A DNA stretch of 64,000 nucleotides from a candidate division LCP-89 bacterium B3_LCP (lineage in GTDB: Bacteria > Electryoneota > B3-LCP). Each line of letters opens with the position of its first letter. The stretch's first letter is position 1. The DNA is taken from NCBI GenBank assembly GCA_005223185.1, contig NJBN01000002.1, positions 62,001 through 126,000 on the forward strand, read 5' to 3'. Position numbers and translations under genes: made by a program. Of this stretch, positions 45,384 through 54,334 are shown piece by piece. The notes beneath the pieces are model-generated. The model saw only the letters and a list, made by a program, of their open reading frames with translations. It searched no databases and had not been told where the DNA came from.

Positions 45384-46139
45384 GTGTTAAAGCGAAAGCA
45401 AGCTGAAATCCTAATAATTATAACCATCCTATCGCTCACGATTCTTCTTTGTTCTTGTGGTGGAGGAACGCCGCCAGCCATAGAAGAGATAGCCAGAATT
45501 CCGCTTCCCCAGTACATACCACCTCAGTCGGAAGAACTCCCTGAATATCTAATTGATTTTAACGATCTGATAGAAATCAAGTTTTTCAATAACCAGCAAT
45601 TTAATGAAATAGTGCGCGTCAGACCGGATGGTAGAGTATCATTACAACGTATCGGTGATTTGCTTGTTGTGGGCAGAACCCCGGATCAAGTCAAGGGTAT
45701 GATCACAGAGAGTTATGCCCGCATCATAAAGGATCCGGACATTACCGTTTTTGTCAGAGAGTTCGGATCACCTGAAGTCTATGTTCTAGGCGAAGTCCCC
45801 AGGCCCGGCGCCGTGCCCTATCGCGGGCAGTTGACCGCTCTTCAGGCAGTAGCCTTAGCAGGTGGTCCCACTAAATACGCAAAGATGGGCAGCGTACTGA
45901 TAATCAGGCAGGATGGCAATGAGTTGGTAGCAGCACGCTGGGATATGGATGACTTGATGGATGGCGACATCTTCAGGGGAGATCCGCCGGTGAGGCAGTT
46001 TGACATAATTTATATACCGCGAAATTTTATTTCCAAGGCTAACGATTTTGTGGATGCTTATCTTCCGGCAATTCTGATGCCGCTGGATCTTACGGTGCGC
46101 TGGATGTACTACCAGAGAATACTAAATACAGGTGAATAG
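45384..46139 (+). CDS. Wza-type polysaccharide export lipoprotein
   Basis: At 251 residues it is the outer-membrane exit or periplasmic adaptor for the exopolysaccharide. A lipoprotein signal peptide ends at LLCSC (lipid-bearing Cys about residue 25). The poly-export domain (YLIDFNDLIEIKFFNN ... VRPDGRVSLQRIGDLLV) is followed by one SLBB domain (VYVLGEVPRPGAVPYRGQLTALQAVALAGG). GTG 45384 is the start; an overlapping ATG at 45382 leads to an immediate stop. First gene of the operon. Confidence 0.93.
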   Translation: MLKRKQAEILIIITILSLTILLCSCGGGTPPAIEEIARIPLPQYIPPQSEELPEYLIDFNDLIEIKFFNNQQFNEIVRVRPDGRVSLQRIGDLLVVGRTPDQVKGMITESYARIIKDPDITVFVREFGSPEVYVLGEVPRPGAVPYRGQLTALQAVALAGGPTKYAKMGSVLIIRQDGNELVAARWDMDDLMDGDIFRGDPPVRQFDIIYIPRNFISKANDFVDAYLPAILMPLDLTVRWMYYQRILNTGE

Positions 46140-46183
46140 TAACCAATAGATAAATTTAATTTGCTAAGATTACGGTAACCCCG

Positions 46184-46972
46184 ATGTATTTAGACTTTTT
46201 CGGTTTCAAAGAACAGCCCTTTAACGTCACCCCGGACCCCAAGTTCCTGAACTTCAGCGAATCCTACCAGGATGCCCTGGCGTATTTGATATACGGCATC
46301 CGCATGCGTAAGGGTTTCGTTGTGTTGACCGGGGAAATCGGAATCGGCAAAACCACCGTGATCAACGCCCTGCTGGAACGGCTTGACGATTCCCATCGAA
46401 TATCTTCTCTGGTTCATTCCAACATGAGCTTGAAAGATATGCTGCGGTTTATTTTCCGAGATTATGGTCTTGATGCCTCAGGTAAGTCCAAAAGTGAACT
46501 TCTGCTGAATTTGCAGGAATTCCTGATCAGATTGGACCAAAAGGGAGGTAACGCCGTATTAATAGTTGATGAAGCACAGAATCTGCGCAGTTGGCAGTTG
46601 GAAGAAATCCGCCTGCTATCCAATATCGAAACTGCCAAACGCAAACTGATCCAGATAGTGTTGGTTGGACAGCCGGAGTTACTGCATCTTATGAATTCCC
46701 TCGAACTGAAACAGTTCAAACAGCGCGTTTCCCTGCATTTTCATCTAACAACTTTGACTCAGGATGAGATGGAAACTTATGTCGAGCACCGCTTGAAAGT
46801 AGCCGGTTATCAAGGGAAACGGCTTTTTGAGGATGGCGCACTTGAAGAAATCTACAAGTTCAGCGAAGGAATTCCGAGACTGATAAATGCTATTTGTGAC
46901 CGTGCTTTGATAAAAGCCTGTGTATCAGGGCACCGTAAAATTGATCGTAAGTTACTTCGTAAAGTTATGTAG
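46184..46972 (+). CDS. ExeA/GspA-like AAA ATPase of an exopolysaccharide locus
   Basis: A 262-residue AAA ATPase starting YLDFFGFKEQPFNVTPDPKF, the family hallmark. Walker A is TGEIGIGKTT (about residue 46), Walker B LIVDEAQNL and the sensor segment GIPRLINAICDRAL is near the end. Relatives occur in type II secretion (ExeA) and in EPS/exosortase loci, where they are annotated as secretion or XrtA-associated ATPases; no exosortase is visible here. It probably regulates assembly or chain export. No peptidoglycan-binding domain is present. Confidence 0.9.
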   Translation: MYLDFFGFKEQPFNVTPDPKFLNFSESYQDALAYLIYGIRMRKGFVVLTGEIGIGKTTVINALLERLDDSHRISSLVHSNMSLKDMLRFIFRDYGLDASGKSKSELLLNLQEFLIRLDQKGGNAVLIVDEAQNLRSWQLEEIRLLSNIETAKRKLIQIVLVGQPELLHLMNSLELKQFKQRVSLHFHLTTLTQDEMETYVEHRLKVAGYQGKRLFEDGALEEIYKFSEGIPRLINAICDRALIKACVSGHRKIDRKLLRKVM

Positions 46973-47027
46973 ATGTAGTAGTTACAAATTAAACCACTAA
47001 GGCAATCATCCACTTTTTGAGTAGCTC

Positions 47028-48236
47028 ATGAAAATATGGTCCAGAATTTCTTTACCGCTTCTAATCTTCATAACTGCTCTCTTACTCCGTATTCTCCATA
47101 TCGCATTCCTGGAAGAAGGCTTTTATTTTAGTGATTTCAAAGCCTATGACCGAGCCGCACAGTACTTAGTTGAGGGGCAGGGTTTCGATCCGGAATTTAA
47201 AAGACCACCTCTTTATCCCCTGTTTTTAGCGTTGCAGTATTTATTATTTGGGCATCACATCCTATTGATTCGCATATTCCAGGCAATTATGGGCGCCTAT
47301 AGTTGTGTTTTGATATTTTATATCGCTGATAAGCTGTTAGGGAAAAAACCTGCATCGATTTCTGCCTGGATATCCGTATTTTACCCCTATTACGTGTTTA
47401 TTACGGGTCTATTGTATCCCACGATGCTAACGACGTTCTTACTAATCTGTACAATATATTTCCTGGTTCTTGCAGTTCAGGACAAGTCTATTATATCTGC
47501 AGGCATCGCTGCATTTCTATTAGGTTTAGCCTCACTGGCTGTTCCGGTATGTTTGGCGTTTGTACCTTTTCTCTTGATCTGGTTCATATTTTGGAGTGGT
47601 CTGGGAAAGAGCCGCGGCTTAATCTACGGGTTGATCGCTTTGGTTGTCGTAGTTATCACGCTGGTTCCGTGGACTTATTACGGTTACCAACATTATGGTC
47701 GCCTTATAGTCATTGACCCTCGTCTGGAGAAACATCTTCCTATTATAAAATCACCAGATGAAAGTAATCCCAATGCGGGATATAATGGGGGGGGCGAGCG
47801 ATTCAACATGATTCTCGACCAACCTGGTCGTTTTATGGGTAACGCTGCTGGAGAATTCGTCCGATTCTGGAAATTTATTCCCGATCGTATCGTAACCAGC
47901 AGGATGGACTATCGCCAGAAAGTGCACGAAGAAGACGATCGGATGGTCGTTGATCATCCTTATACATCCCATTTTCTTGATTGGGTGAGTATTTTTTCGT
48001 ATGGTCCTGTGTTTCTTCTTGCGTTGGTGGGCATTGCACTCAATCTTGCACATTGGCAATTGATAAGTTTGCCGCTGCTGTTGGCAATATCCCAGGCGCT
48101 GGGTTATTCGATGTTTTTCGCTCAGACGAGATATCGTCTGCCCATCGAATTCTGCCTGATGATCTTAGCTGGCGGGGGCATATACATTATATGGAAAAAG
48201 ATAAGAAACCATAAAGAAGAGTACAACGAGGGATAA
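47028..48236 (+). CDS. GT39-family membrane glycosyltransferase
   Basis: A 402-residue polytopic membrane protein of the PMT/ArnT superfamily. After the first helix, the loop FYFSDFKAYDRAAQYLVEGQGFDPEFKRPPLYPLF (parts FSDFKAYDRAA and FKRPPLYPLF) holds the conserved acidic residue and substrate loop. It ends in a Lys/Arg-rich tail. It may add a sugar from a polyprenyl-phosphate carrier to the repeat unit or to another envelope component. It resembles the enzyme at 18403 in plan. The next gene starts directly after its stop codon. Confidence 0.85.
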   Translation: MKIWSRISLPLLIFITALLLRILHIAFLEEGFYFSDFKAYDRAAQYLVEGQGFDPEFKRPPLYPLFLALQYLLFGHHILLIRIFQAIMGAYSCVLIFYIADKLLGKKPASISAWISVFYPYYVFITGLLYPTMLTTFLLICTIYFLVLAVQDKSIISAGIAAFLLGLASLAVPVCLAFVPFLLIWFIFWSGLGKSRGLIYGLIALVVVVITLVPWTYYGYQHYGRLIVIDPRLEKHLPIIKSPDESNPNAGYNGGGERFNMILDQPGRFMGNAAGEFVRFWKFIPDRIVTSRMDYRQKVHEEDDRMVVDHPYTSHFLDWVSIFSYGPVFLLALVGIALNLAHWQLISLPLLLAISQALGYSMFFAQTRYRLPIEFCLMILAGGGIYIIWKKIRNHKEEYNEG

Positions 48237-49187
48237 ATGGCGACTTATATGGTAACCGGTGGTGCTGGATTTATCGGTTCCAACCTGGTTGAAACACTTC
48301 TTGAACGAAACCACCAAGTCCGGGTAATCGATAACTTCTGCACTGGCAGGAGAGAAAATCTGGTGCCTTTTAATAATTCCTATACTCTCTTCGAGCATGA
48401 CATTGCTGACTATGAGGGATTAGAAGAAGCGCTCAATGGAGTTGATTATGTGCTGCACCAGGCAGCTCTGCCTTCAGTGCCGCGCTCAATCGCTGATCCC
48501 GTTTCTTCATTTCGGTCTAGTGTCGAAGGTACCATTAATCTACTGCAAGCTTGCCGCACGGTTGGTGTCAAGAGACTCGTTTTTGCATCTTCTTCTTCTA
48601 TTTACGGGAGTAACCCTGAACTGCCTAAACGAGAATCCATGAAACTCGCACCGCTTTCACCGTACGCAGCCTCAAAGCTGGCTGCTGAGACTTATTGCCA
48701 GGTGTATTACAAAGTATATGGTCTTCAGACCGTGTGCCTTCGTTACTTCAATGTTTTCGGGCCCAAGCAGGACCCAAATTCTCAATACGCCGCGGTTATA
48801 CCCAAATTCATACGCGCCGCACTGCGGGATGATACCCTGACTATCTTCGGTGATGGTGAACAGTCGCGAGATTTCACCTACATCACTAACGTTGTCAATG
48901 CTAATATCCTGGCTGCACAGAGTGAATCCGGAGCCGGTGAGGTCTTTAACCTCGCTTGCGGGGATAGAATTACTTTAAACCGCATGGTTGAGGAAGTTGA
49001 GAAATTCATAGGGCATAAGGTAAAGCGCCAGTACGACCAACCCCGACCCGGTGACGTGCCCCATTCTCAGGCTGATATAGAACGAATAAGTAACACATTC
49101 GGTTTTAAACCGCAAGTTTCCTTCGAAGAAGGATTAAGAATTACTTATGAATACTTTAAAGAGATATTTTCCCATCAGGAGCCATAG
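48237..49187 (+). CDS. NAD-dependent nucleotide-sugar epimerase/dehydratase
   Basis: An extended SDR enzyme of 316 residues. The NAD-binding motif is VTGGAGFIGSNLVE (about residues 6-19) and the catalytic set is SSSSIYG plus YAASK (Tyr about 142). RYFNVFGPKQDPNSQYAAVIPKFI is typical of UDP-GlcNAc/UDP-Glc C4-epimerases of the WbpP/GalE type. It probably supplies a UDP-sugar for the polymer. Exact substrate is not fixed by what can be seen. Confidence 0.92.
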   Translation: MATYMVTGGAGFIGSNLVETLLERNHQVRVIDNFCTGRRENLVPFNNSYTLFEHDIADYEGLEEALNGVDYVLHQAALPSVPRSIADPVSSFRSSVEGTINLLQACRTVGVKRLVFASSSSIYGSNPELPKRESMKLAPLSPYAASKLAAETYCQVYYKVYGLQTVCLRYFNVFGPKQDPNSQYAAVIPKFIRAALRDDTLTIFGDGEQSRDFTYITNVVNANILAAQSESGAGEVFNLACGDRITLNRMVEEVEKFIGHKVKRQYDQPRPGDVPHSQADIERISNTFGFKPQVSFEEGLRITYEYFKEIFSHQEP

Positions 49188-49203
49188 ATCATACTTGAAT
49201 TGA

Positions 49204-50625
49204 TTGAAAATGGAAAAATCAAGCATCCCTGACAGAACTACTTCGCTCCGGCATTTCATGACTATAGTCTTCAAGCGTCTCTGGATTATTGCTGTAGTTG
49301 CGTTGTTGGCGCTTGCCGCAGGTTCAATGAAAGTATTGCGCACACCAGATTACTACAGGGCGCAATCAAAGTTACTGCTTGAACGCGATCCCGAACTCGA
49401 AAAAGCGCTCCTTCTGAGAGTTTCAAGTTCCGGCAGAACCGGTGAAGCGAGCTACAGTTATACACAGGAATCTGAAATAATGACTTCACGACCTGTGCTG
49501 GAAAGCGTGATTCGTGCCTTGAAACTGTACTCGTATGCTGACACAACAATTTATAAAACCCAACTGGAGAGGGGAATTGCCATGCAGGAAGCCGTTATCG
49601 AAGTCAGTTCGAGGCTCTCCATATCACCCTCACCGGATCCCAATATTATCAAGGTGCGCTATAAGTCCACAGATCCCCAACTGGCAGCTGACGTCGTCAA
49701 TGTGATTGTCGAGCATTATATCAACTACCGTTTTACCATATTCTCAGACGATCAATCGATTGCCTTTCTGGATCGACAGATGGAAGAAACTGCTCAAAGG
49801 CTGAATGACCTTACGCAGAGGAGGGCAGATTTCCAAAAGGATGGCACTCTCTACTCGCCAGATCGCGAAGGTCAACTCCTTTTCAACAGGTTATCGGATT
49901 ATGAAGACCGCGCTGACGCCGTGCGGCTTGATCGTATCTCTAAAGAATCCAGATTGCGGGCGCTGCGAAATCTTGTCAATAACGGTTCGTATGACGAACT
50001 CCCGGCTATAGATATGGGTGAAGATAACGTGCGTACGAAAGGGATATTTGAACTGAAAGATCAACTGCGAACTTTAGAATACGAAAGGGATTATTTACGC
50101 CAGAAATACACCGATTCATACGTGGAAGTTCAAGACAAGAACGCTGAAATAAAAGCCTTAACGAACCGTATAAATGATGGCATCATCGAATACGTTACAG
50201 TTCTGGAATCAAGCATTACTGCCCTCAGTAATGAAGAATCGATACTACGGCGCAGTGTTACAAATATTAGAACTGAAATTCGAAGCCTTTCCGGTAAAGA
50301 GCTTGAATTACAGAAGCTTTCACGAGGTATTACCGAAAATGAAGAACTCTATTCCGTCTTAATTAAGCAGCGTGAAGAGGCCAGACTTTCACAGTCCAAA
50401 AAGGAAATGGTAGTCAGAGTGAAGGTCATCAGCCCGGCGGTGGTGCCCATCGATCCAGTAGCGACTAACAGACCATTAAAATTGATGATGGTGCTTTTTT
50501 TCGGCATTTTCGCAGGTATTTCACTGGCGTTCTTCATCGATTTCTTCGATCATTCGTTTAAAAACGCTGAAGACGTTCAACGTTACTTAGATCTCGATAC
50601 CCTCGCATCAATCAGGAGTTTCTAA
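49204..50625 (+). CDS. Wzz/GNVR-type polysaccharide chain-length determinant
   Basis: A 473-residue polysaccharide co-polymerase. One transmembrane helix lies near the N-terminus (about residues 25-40, LWIIAVVALLALAAGSM) and one near the C-terminus (about 430-455, MMVLFFGIFAGISLAFFIDFF), with a long periplasmic coiled-coil region in between (Wzz domain, then GNVR). The Pro-rich segment before the second helix (PAVVPIDPVATNRPLK) is characteristic. The short C-terminal cytoplasmic tail has no kinase domain; the next gene supplies a separate CpsD-like domain. Start TTG 49204 or ATG 49210. Confidence 0.9.
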   Translation: MKMEKSSIPDRTTSLRHFMTIVFKRLWIIAVVALLALAAGSMKVLRTPDYYRAQSKLLLERDPELEKALLLRVSSSGRTGEASYSYTQESEIMTSRPVLESVIRALKLYSYADTTIYKTQLERGIAMQEAVIEVSSRLSISPSPDPNIIKVRYKSTDPQLAADVVNVIVEHYINYRFTIFSDDQSIAFLDRQMEETAQRLNDLTQRRADFQKDGTLYSPDREGQLLFNRLSDYEDRADAVRLDRISKESRLRALRNLVNNGSYDELPAIDMGEDNVRTKGIFELKDQLRTLEYERDYLRQKYTDSYVEVQDKNAEIKALTNRINDGIIEYVTVLESSITALSNEESILRRSVTNIRTEIRSLSGKELELQKLSRGITENEELYSVLIKQREEARLSQSKKEMVVRVKVISPAVVPIDPVATNRPLKLMMVLFFGIFAGISLAFFIDFFDHSFKNAEDVQRYLDLDTLASIRSF

Positions 50626-50630
50626 ACATC

Positions 50631-51410
50631 GTGAGCATTTACAGAGATATATTTAAATGGGCTGACAAGAAGGGGGATACCGATACCGTTCTGGATCTCG
50701 AAGAATCCCCGGATGAGGGCGCACATCCGTTATCGGATAAATTGCCTGGCTTTTTGGCTAATGATTTGCAGGTTCTGCAGGAAAACATCGAAGCGGTAAA
50801 AGCGGAAAATCCCTTCAAAACGGTATTACTAACTTCTTCTGTTCGGCACGAAGGGAGTTCCACCATAGTGGCGAACTGGGGACGTTTGCTGGCACGGGAA
50901 CGCCTTGAAGGTCTTCCTATCGATGCAGGTGAGACAATTACGGGTGGTGTCTTGATTATCGATGGAAATCTAAGGCGCCCCAGAATGCACACGCTGTTTG
51001 ATCTCGACCGTAAGAGGGGACTTACTGAACTCCTCGCGGGAGAACTCCAATTAGATCAGGTGCTGAAAGCCGCCCCGCGTAAGAATCTGTGGGTTATTAC
51101 TGCGGGGAAACCTGCTGCAAACCCTGCTGATTTATTGGGCTCCCTCCTCATGAAGGGGATATTAGAGGAAAGCAGCCGCCGGTTTCAAGTTGTGATCATT
51201 GATAGTGCACCCACTACTCAATATGCTGAAACCATTGCTCTTGCCAAGCAGGTTGAAGCTATCGTTTTGGTTGTGAGATCCGGTGTAACTCGCTGGGAAG
51301 TCGTCCTTTCTGCAAAAAAACAGCTCCGGCGAGTTAATTCCCGACTTTTAGGAGTTGTCCTGAATCAGCGTAAGTTCTATATCCCCGAATGGATTTATAG
51401 ACATATCTAA
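50631..51410 (+). CDS. CpsD/Wzc-like P-loop protein with degenerate Walker motifs
   Basis: The 259-residue product matches the cytoplasmic BY-kinase domain that works with Wzz-type proteins. The Walker A position reads HEGSSTIVAN (about residue 73) where the family has PGEGKST, so the ATP-binding Lys is Ser. Walker A' reads LIIDGNLRRP where ID-D-LRRP is usual; the Walker B Asp in VVIIDSAPT remains. The C-terminus (FYIPEWIYRHI) has only two tyrosines instead of a Tyr cluster. It is therefore probably a non-catalytic partner of the chain-length protein. GTG start five bases after the Wzz stop codon. Confidence 0.85.
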   Translation: MSIYRDIFKWADKKGDTDTVLDLEESPDEGAHPLSDKLPGFLANDLQVLQENIEAVKAENPFKTVLLTSSVRHEGSSTIVANWGRLLARERLEGLPIDAGETITGGVLIIDGNLRRPRMHTLFDLDRKRGLTELLAGELQLDQVLKAAPRKNLWVITAGKPAANPADLLGSLLMKGILEESSRRFQVVIIDSAPTTQYAETIALAKQVEAIVLVVRSGVTRWEVVLSAKKQLRRVNSRLLGVVLNQRKFYIPEWIYRHI

Positions 51411-51507
51411 TAACCTGGTTAACTCCCTTTTATCTTAGAATTCCGATGGGAAATAGCGACCTTTTATACTGTCTTAAAAGGTTCATTAATTACTGGAGCG
51501 GCGCTCA

Positions 51508-53013
51508 GTGATCAAAGAGGACGTCCGTAAAGGATTTGCCAGCACTGTTTACAACTACATTGGTCTGCTCTTTGAAAAGCTGGTAACTGTTTTTGTGACT
51601 GTTTATGTCATAAGGAAACTCCCGGTTTTCGAGTTCGGTGTTTTTAACCTTTTTCAGGATACGATAAGCTTAGTTGCTGTTATGTTCTCTTTCGGCATTC
51701 CTTCACTTATAGAGAGATTCCTACCGGAATTATACGAAAGGGGGATGTTCAAAGACCTTAACCGCTGGGTTTATCGTGCATTGATAGCCAAGTTCCTCCT
51801 GGGAACCGTCGGTGCGCTGATCTGTTTCTTCGGAAGAGAATATATCGGTGAATTTCTAAATTCCGACAATTTTGCAGACCTTTATCCCATCTTCAGTCTG
51901 GGTCTCATATTTACCATTCTCAATCAAACCGCCCAAACGGTTCTCGATACATTTCTCCTGCAACGCCGCCGCAACGTAATCCGCGTAATTGTTTCAGCAA
52001 TTAGAGCCTGTTTGTACCTGCTGGCATTGTCTATGGGATACGGCTTAGTCGGTATCCTCTGGAGTTTTTCTATCGCCGCTATAGTAGGTTCTCTTCTATT
52101 CACTCACACCATCATCAGAATCAAATATCCGAAGAACGTCAAAGAAAACACCGAAGGAATGGGACAACTTACCGGCCGGTTCAAACGGTACGGGGCGTAC
52201 AGCTATTTGAATGAAATTGGCGGCATGATCCTGAGCCGCCGCATTGATAATTATCTGATTAGCTCCTACTTAAATCCGGCCGCCGCAGGAATTTACTCCT
52301 TCGCTCTACGTATCGTTGAAATGTTCATAGGTTTGACGCCACTACGTGTGGGTCATCTCATTATTTCGACGATTCTCTTCAGGCAGTTTACCGAAAATCC
52401 CACTGAAGATTTTCTGCAGAGGCGCTTTAATCTGCTCTGTAAGTTAGCGCTCTTTCTAACGCTTCCTGTACTGGTGGTTTTGGTAGGTCTTCGTTATGAA
52501 ATTACTAAGCTGATTGACGAGCGTTACTTAAAAGCGGTGAATATTATTGCTCTAATCGGTGTTTTTGAAGCGTTGAACTGCTTTTCCTGGCCCATCGCCT
52601 GGATGGCGCAATCCACTGAAAGGGTTCAGGTGCAACTCTGGTCGAAGATTGGTGCGATATATAATATAATCAGCGCTATAATTTTAATCCCCATGTACGG
52701 ACCTATCGGCGCAGCTTGGGCGACGGGAACTTCAGCAGTACTTAAGAACGGTTTGATGTTCTTCTTCCTGCGAAGGTATCTTCCCCTCACTTTTCCCTGG
52801 GTTTCAATTTTCAAACTGGCGCTTACGGGGGTTTTATCCTGGGGACTGGTTGAAATCCTACGTCAATATGCAGATGGGTTGGTTTTACTTATCCTTCTTG
52901 CCTGTGCTGGCGGAATTGTCTTTGTTGTGCTAAATAAACTGTTAAATCCATTTGATCCTGAAGAAATCGGCGGTTTGGAAAAAGCGCTTGGTAAGAAACT
53001 ATGGTTTCTTTAA
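51508..53013 (+). CDS. Wzx-type polysaccharide flippase
   Basis: A 501-residue MATE/MVF-superfamily membrane protein with about 14 helices. The start FASTVYNYIGLLFEKLVTVFVTVYVIRKLPVFEFGVFNLFQ (parts NYIGLLFEKL, FEFGVFNLFQD) is the typical first-helix region of polysaccharide biosynthesis flippases. It moves the lipid-linked repeat unit across the inner membrane. GTG start with GGAG upstream. It is followed by modifying and glycosyltransferase genes of the same operon. Confidence 0.92.
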   Translation: MIKEDVRKGFASTVYNYIGLLFEKLVTVFVTVYVIRKLPVFEFGVFNLFQDTISLVAVMFSFGIPSLIERFLPELYERGMFKDLNRWVYRALIAKFLLGTVGALICFFGREYIGEFLNSDNFADLYPIFSLGLIFTILNQTAQTVLDTFLLQRRRNVIRVIVSAIRACLYLLALSMGYGLVGILWSFSIAAIVGSLLFTHTIIRIKYPKNVKENTEGMGQLTGRFKRYGAYSYLNEIGGMILSRRIDNYLISSYLNPAAAGIYSFALRIVEMFIGLTPLRVGHLIISTILFRQFTENPTEDFLQRRFNLLCKLALFLTLPVLVVLVGLRYEITKLIDERYLKAVNIIALIGVFEALNCFSWPIAWMAQSTERVQVQLWSKIGAIYNIISAIILIPMYGPIGAAWATGTSAVLKNGLMFFFLRRYLPLTFPWVSIFKLALTGVLSWGLVEILRQYADGLVLLILLACAGGIVFVVLNKLLNPFDPEEIGGLEKALGKKLWFL

Positions 53014-53037
53014 GCTTAGTTAGGGAGAATTAGGAAA

Positions 53038-54333
53038 GTGATAAAGCAAGGCGGTGATATGGCTGATAACGACCCTAAAAAAGTGCATATTAGACCCTTT
53101 CCTTATCCGTATAGAGCCGCTCTTACAATAGCCAACGACGTCGATCGTATAGGTACGTTTCAGGAGTTGAAAGCGATCCATGATGTTTTAAATGGCACCA
53201 AAGATACGCCCTGCGGACCAGGATTGGGCCTGGAAGTAGGTGATTCCTTCCACTTCTTTACAGTTCATCCCCAACAGGATGATACGCTGTCCTATTTTGA
53301 CGGTCTCACCAAAAGGCGTTCGTCCGCTGCTTCTGTTTTGCGGGAAGGCGTCAAATCCGGTCTGCTGGATACCATCCACACCTGGGGTAACTTCTCCCAG
53401 AAAGGTGGATTTTTCAGAGAATATGCCCAGCGCGCTTTCGAAGAACTGGACAAGTATAACCTGCTGATACCGGTCTGGACTAACCACGGTGATATCCATA
53501 ACTTTCAAAACATCGGCAGGAATGATTCCTTAGGTGACGTGCCCGAACACGTTTCCATGCGCGGTGATCGTAGCGAAGTTCTGGAATATCACTTTGATAT
53601 TGCCCGCCAGGCAGGTGTTCGCTATATTTGGATAAAAGAACTAACGTCAGTGGTAGGTCAGGAACGATCCTTAGATCCCCAGGACTGTCTGGACGAAGCT
53701 GGCTTTTTGGGGAAAAGTCTGCTTAAAGGCGTATTGAATAAAGCTCGAGGTGAAGGCGCCGCAAAAACTCTGCAGGTTGCCAATAAGTTGATTTCTCCGG
53801 TCAGATTGAGGGACGGAACGCAAGCCTACCAGATGCTTCGTTACGGTTACTATGATAAAGATGGATCAGATTCTCTGCCTGATTTAATTACCTCAAAAAA
53901 CTTAAGACGCTTGGTTGATATTGGTGGAGCGATGTTGCTTTACGTCCATCTTGGTAAAGGACGCCCTTCAGCGGAAACACCCTTTTCACCGGAGAGCTAC
54001 AGAGCTTTAGAGAGACTTAGCCATTATGCCTACGACGGTGATATCTGGGTGACCACAACTTCGAGGCTGTGTCGTTATGTGGAATTGCGCAGGCGTCTTC
54101 AACTCAACCTGAACACAACAGGTTCCAATCACATTATTTCCACGCAATTAGAACCATTTGGTGCTCTACCTGGCCCATCTTTGGATGGTCTTACTTTCTA
54201 TTGTGATCTGCAACTTGAAGATCATCTAAATGTAGATGAGGAGACAGTGCCAATTGTCCGCAATCCTGTTGATAATACGGGCAGAATTTCCTATTCGGTT
54301 CCACTTGCACCATTAGAATATTGCTGGCAGTAG
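53038..54333 (+). CDS. polysaccharide deacetylase-like (NodB-fold) protein
   Basis: A 431-residue protein that looks like a carbohydrate esterase 4 relative: the ALTIANDVDRIGTF block matches the first metal-binding motif, IHTWGNFSQKGG and VWTNHGDIHNFQN may provide the metal-binding His residues, and the segment ISPVRLRDGTQAY lies further on. The motifs are non-canonical, so deacetylase activity is a tentative call. It has no signal peptide. The GTG at 53038 has AGGGAG upstream; an ATG at 53059 is an alternative. It may modify the polymer repeat. Confidence 0.6.
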   Translation: MIKQGGDMADNDPKKVHIRPFPYPYRAALTIANDVDRIGTFQELKAIHDVLNGTKDTPCGPGLGLEVGDSFHFFTVHPQQDDTLSYFDGLTKRRSSAASVLREGVKSGLLDTIHTWGNFSQKGGFFREYAQRAFEELDKYNLLIPVWTNHGDIHNFQNIGRNDSLGDVPEHVSMRGDRSEVLEYHFDIARQAGVRYIWIKELTSVVGQERSLDPQDCLDEAGFLGKSLLKGVLNKARGEGAAKTLQVANKLISPVRLRDGTQAYQMLRYGYYDKDGSDSLPDLITSKNLRRLVDIGGAMLLYVHLGKGRPSAETPFSPESYRALERLSHYAYDGDIWVTTTSRLCRYVELRRRLQLNLNTTGSNHIISTQLEPFGALPGPSLDGLTFYCDLQLEDHLNVDEETVPIVRNPVDNTGRISYSVPLAPLEYCWQ

Positions 54334-54334
54334 T

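Noticed and set aside
46184-46972. Type II secretion (ExeA) or exosortase system
   Set aside because: Only the ATPase is present; neighbours are all polysaccharide genes, and no exosortase or Gsp components occur in the window.
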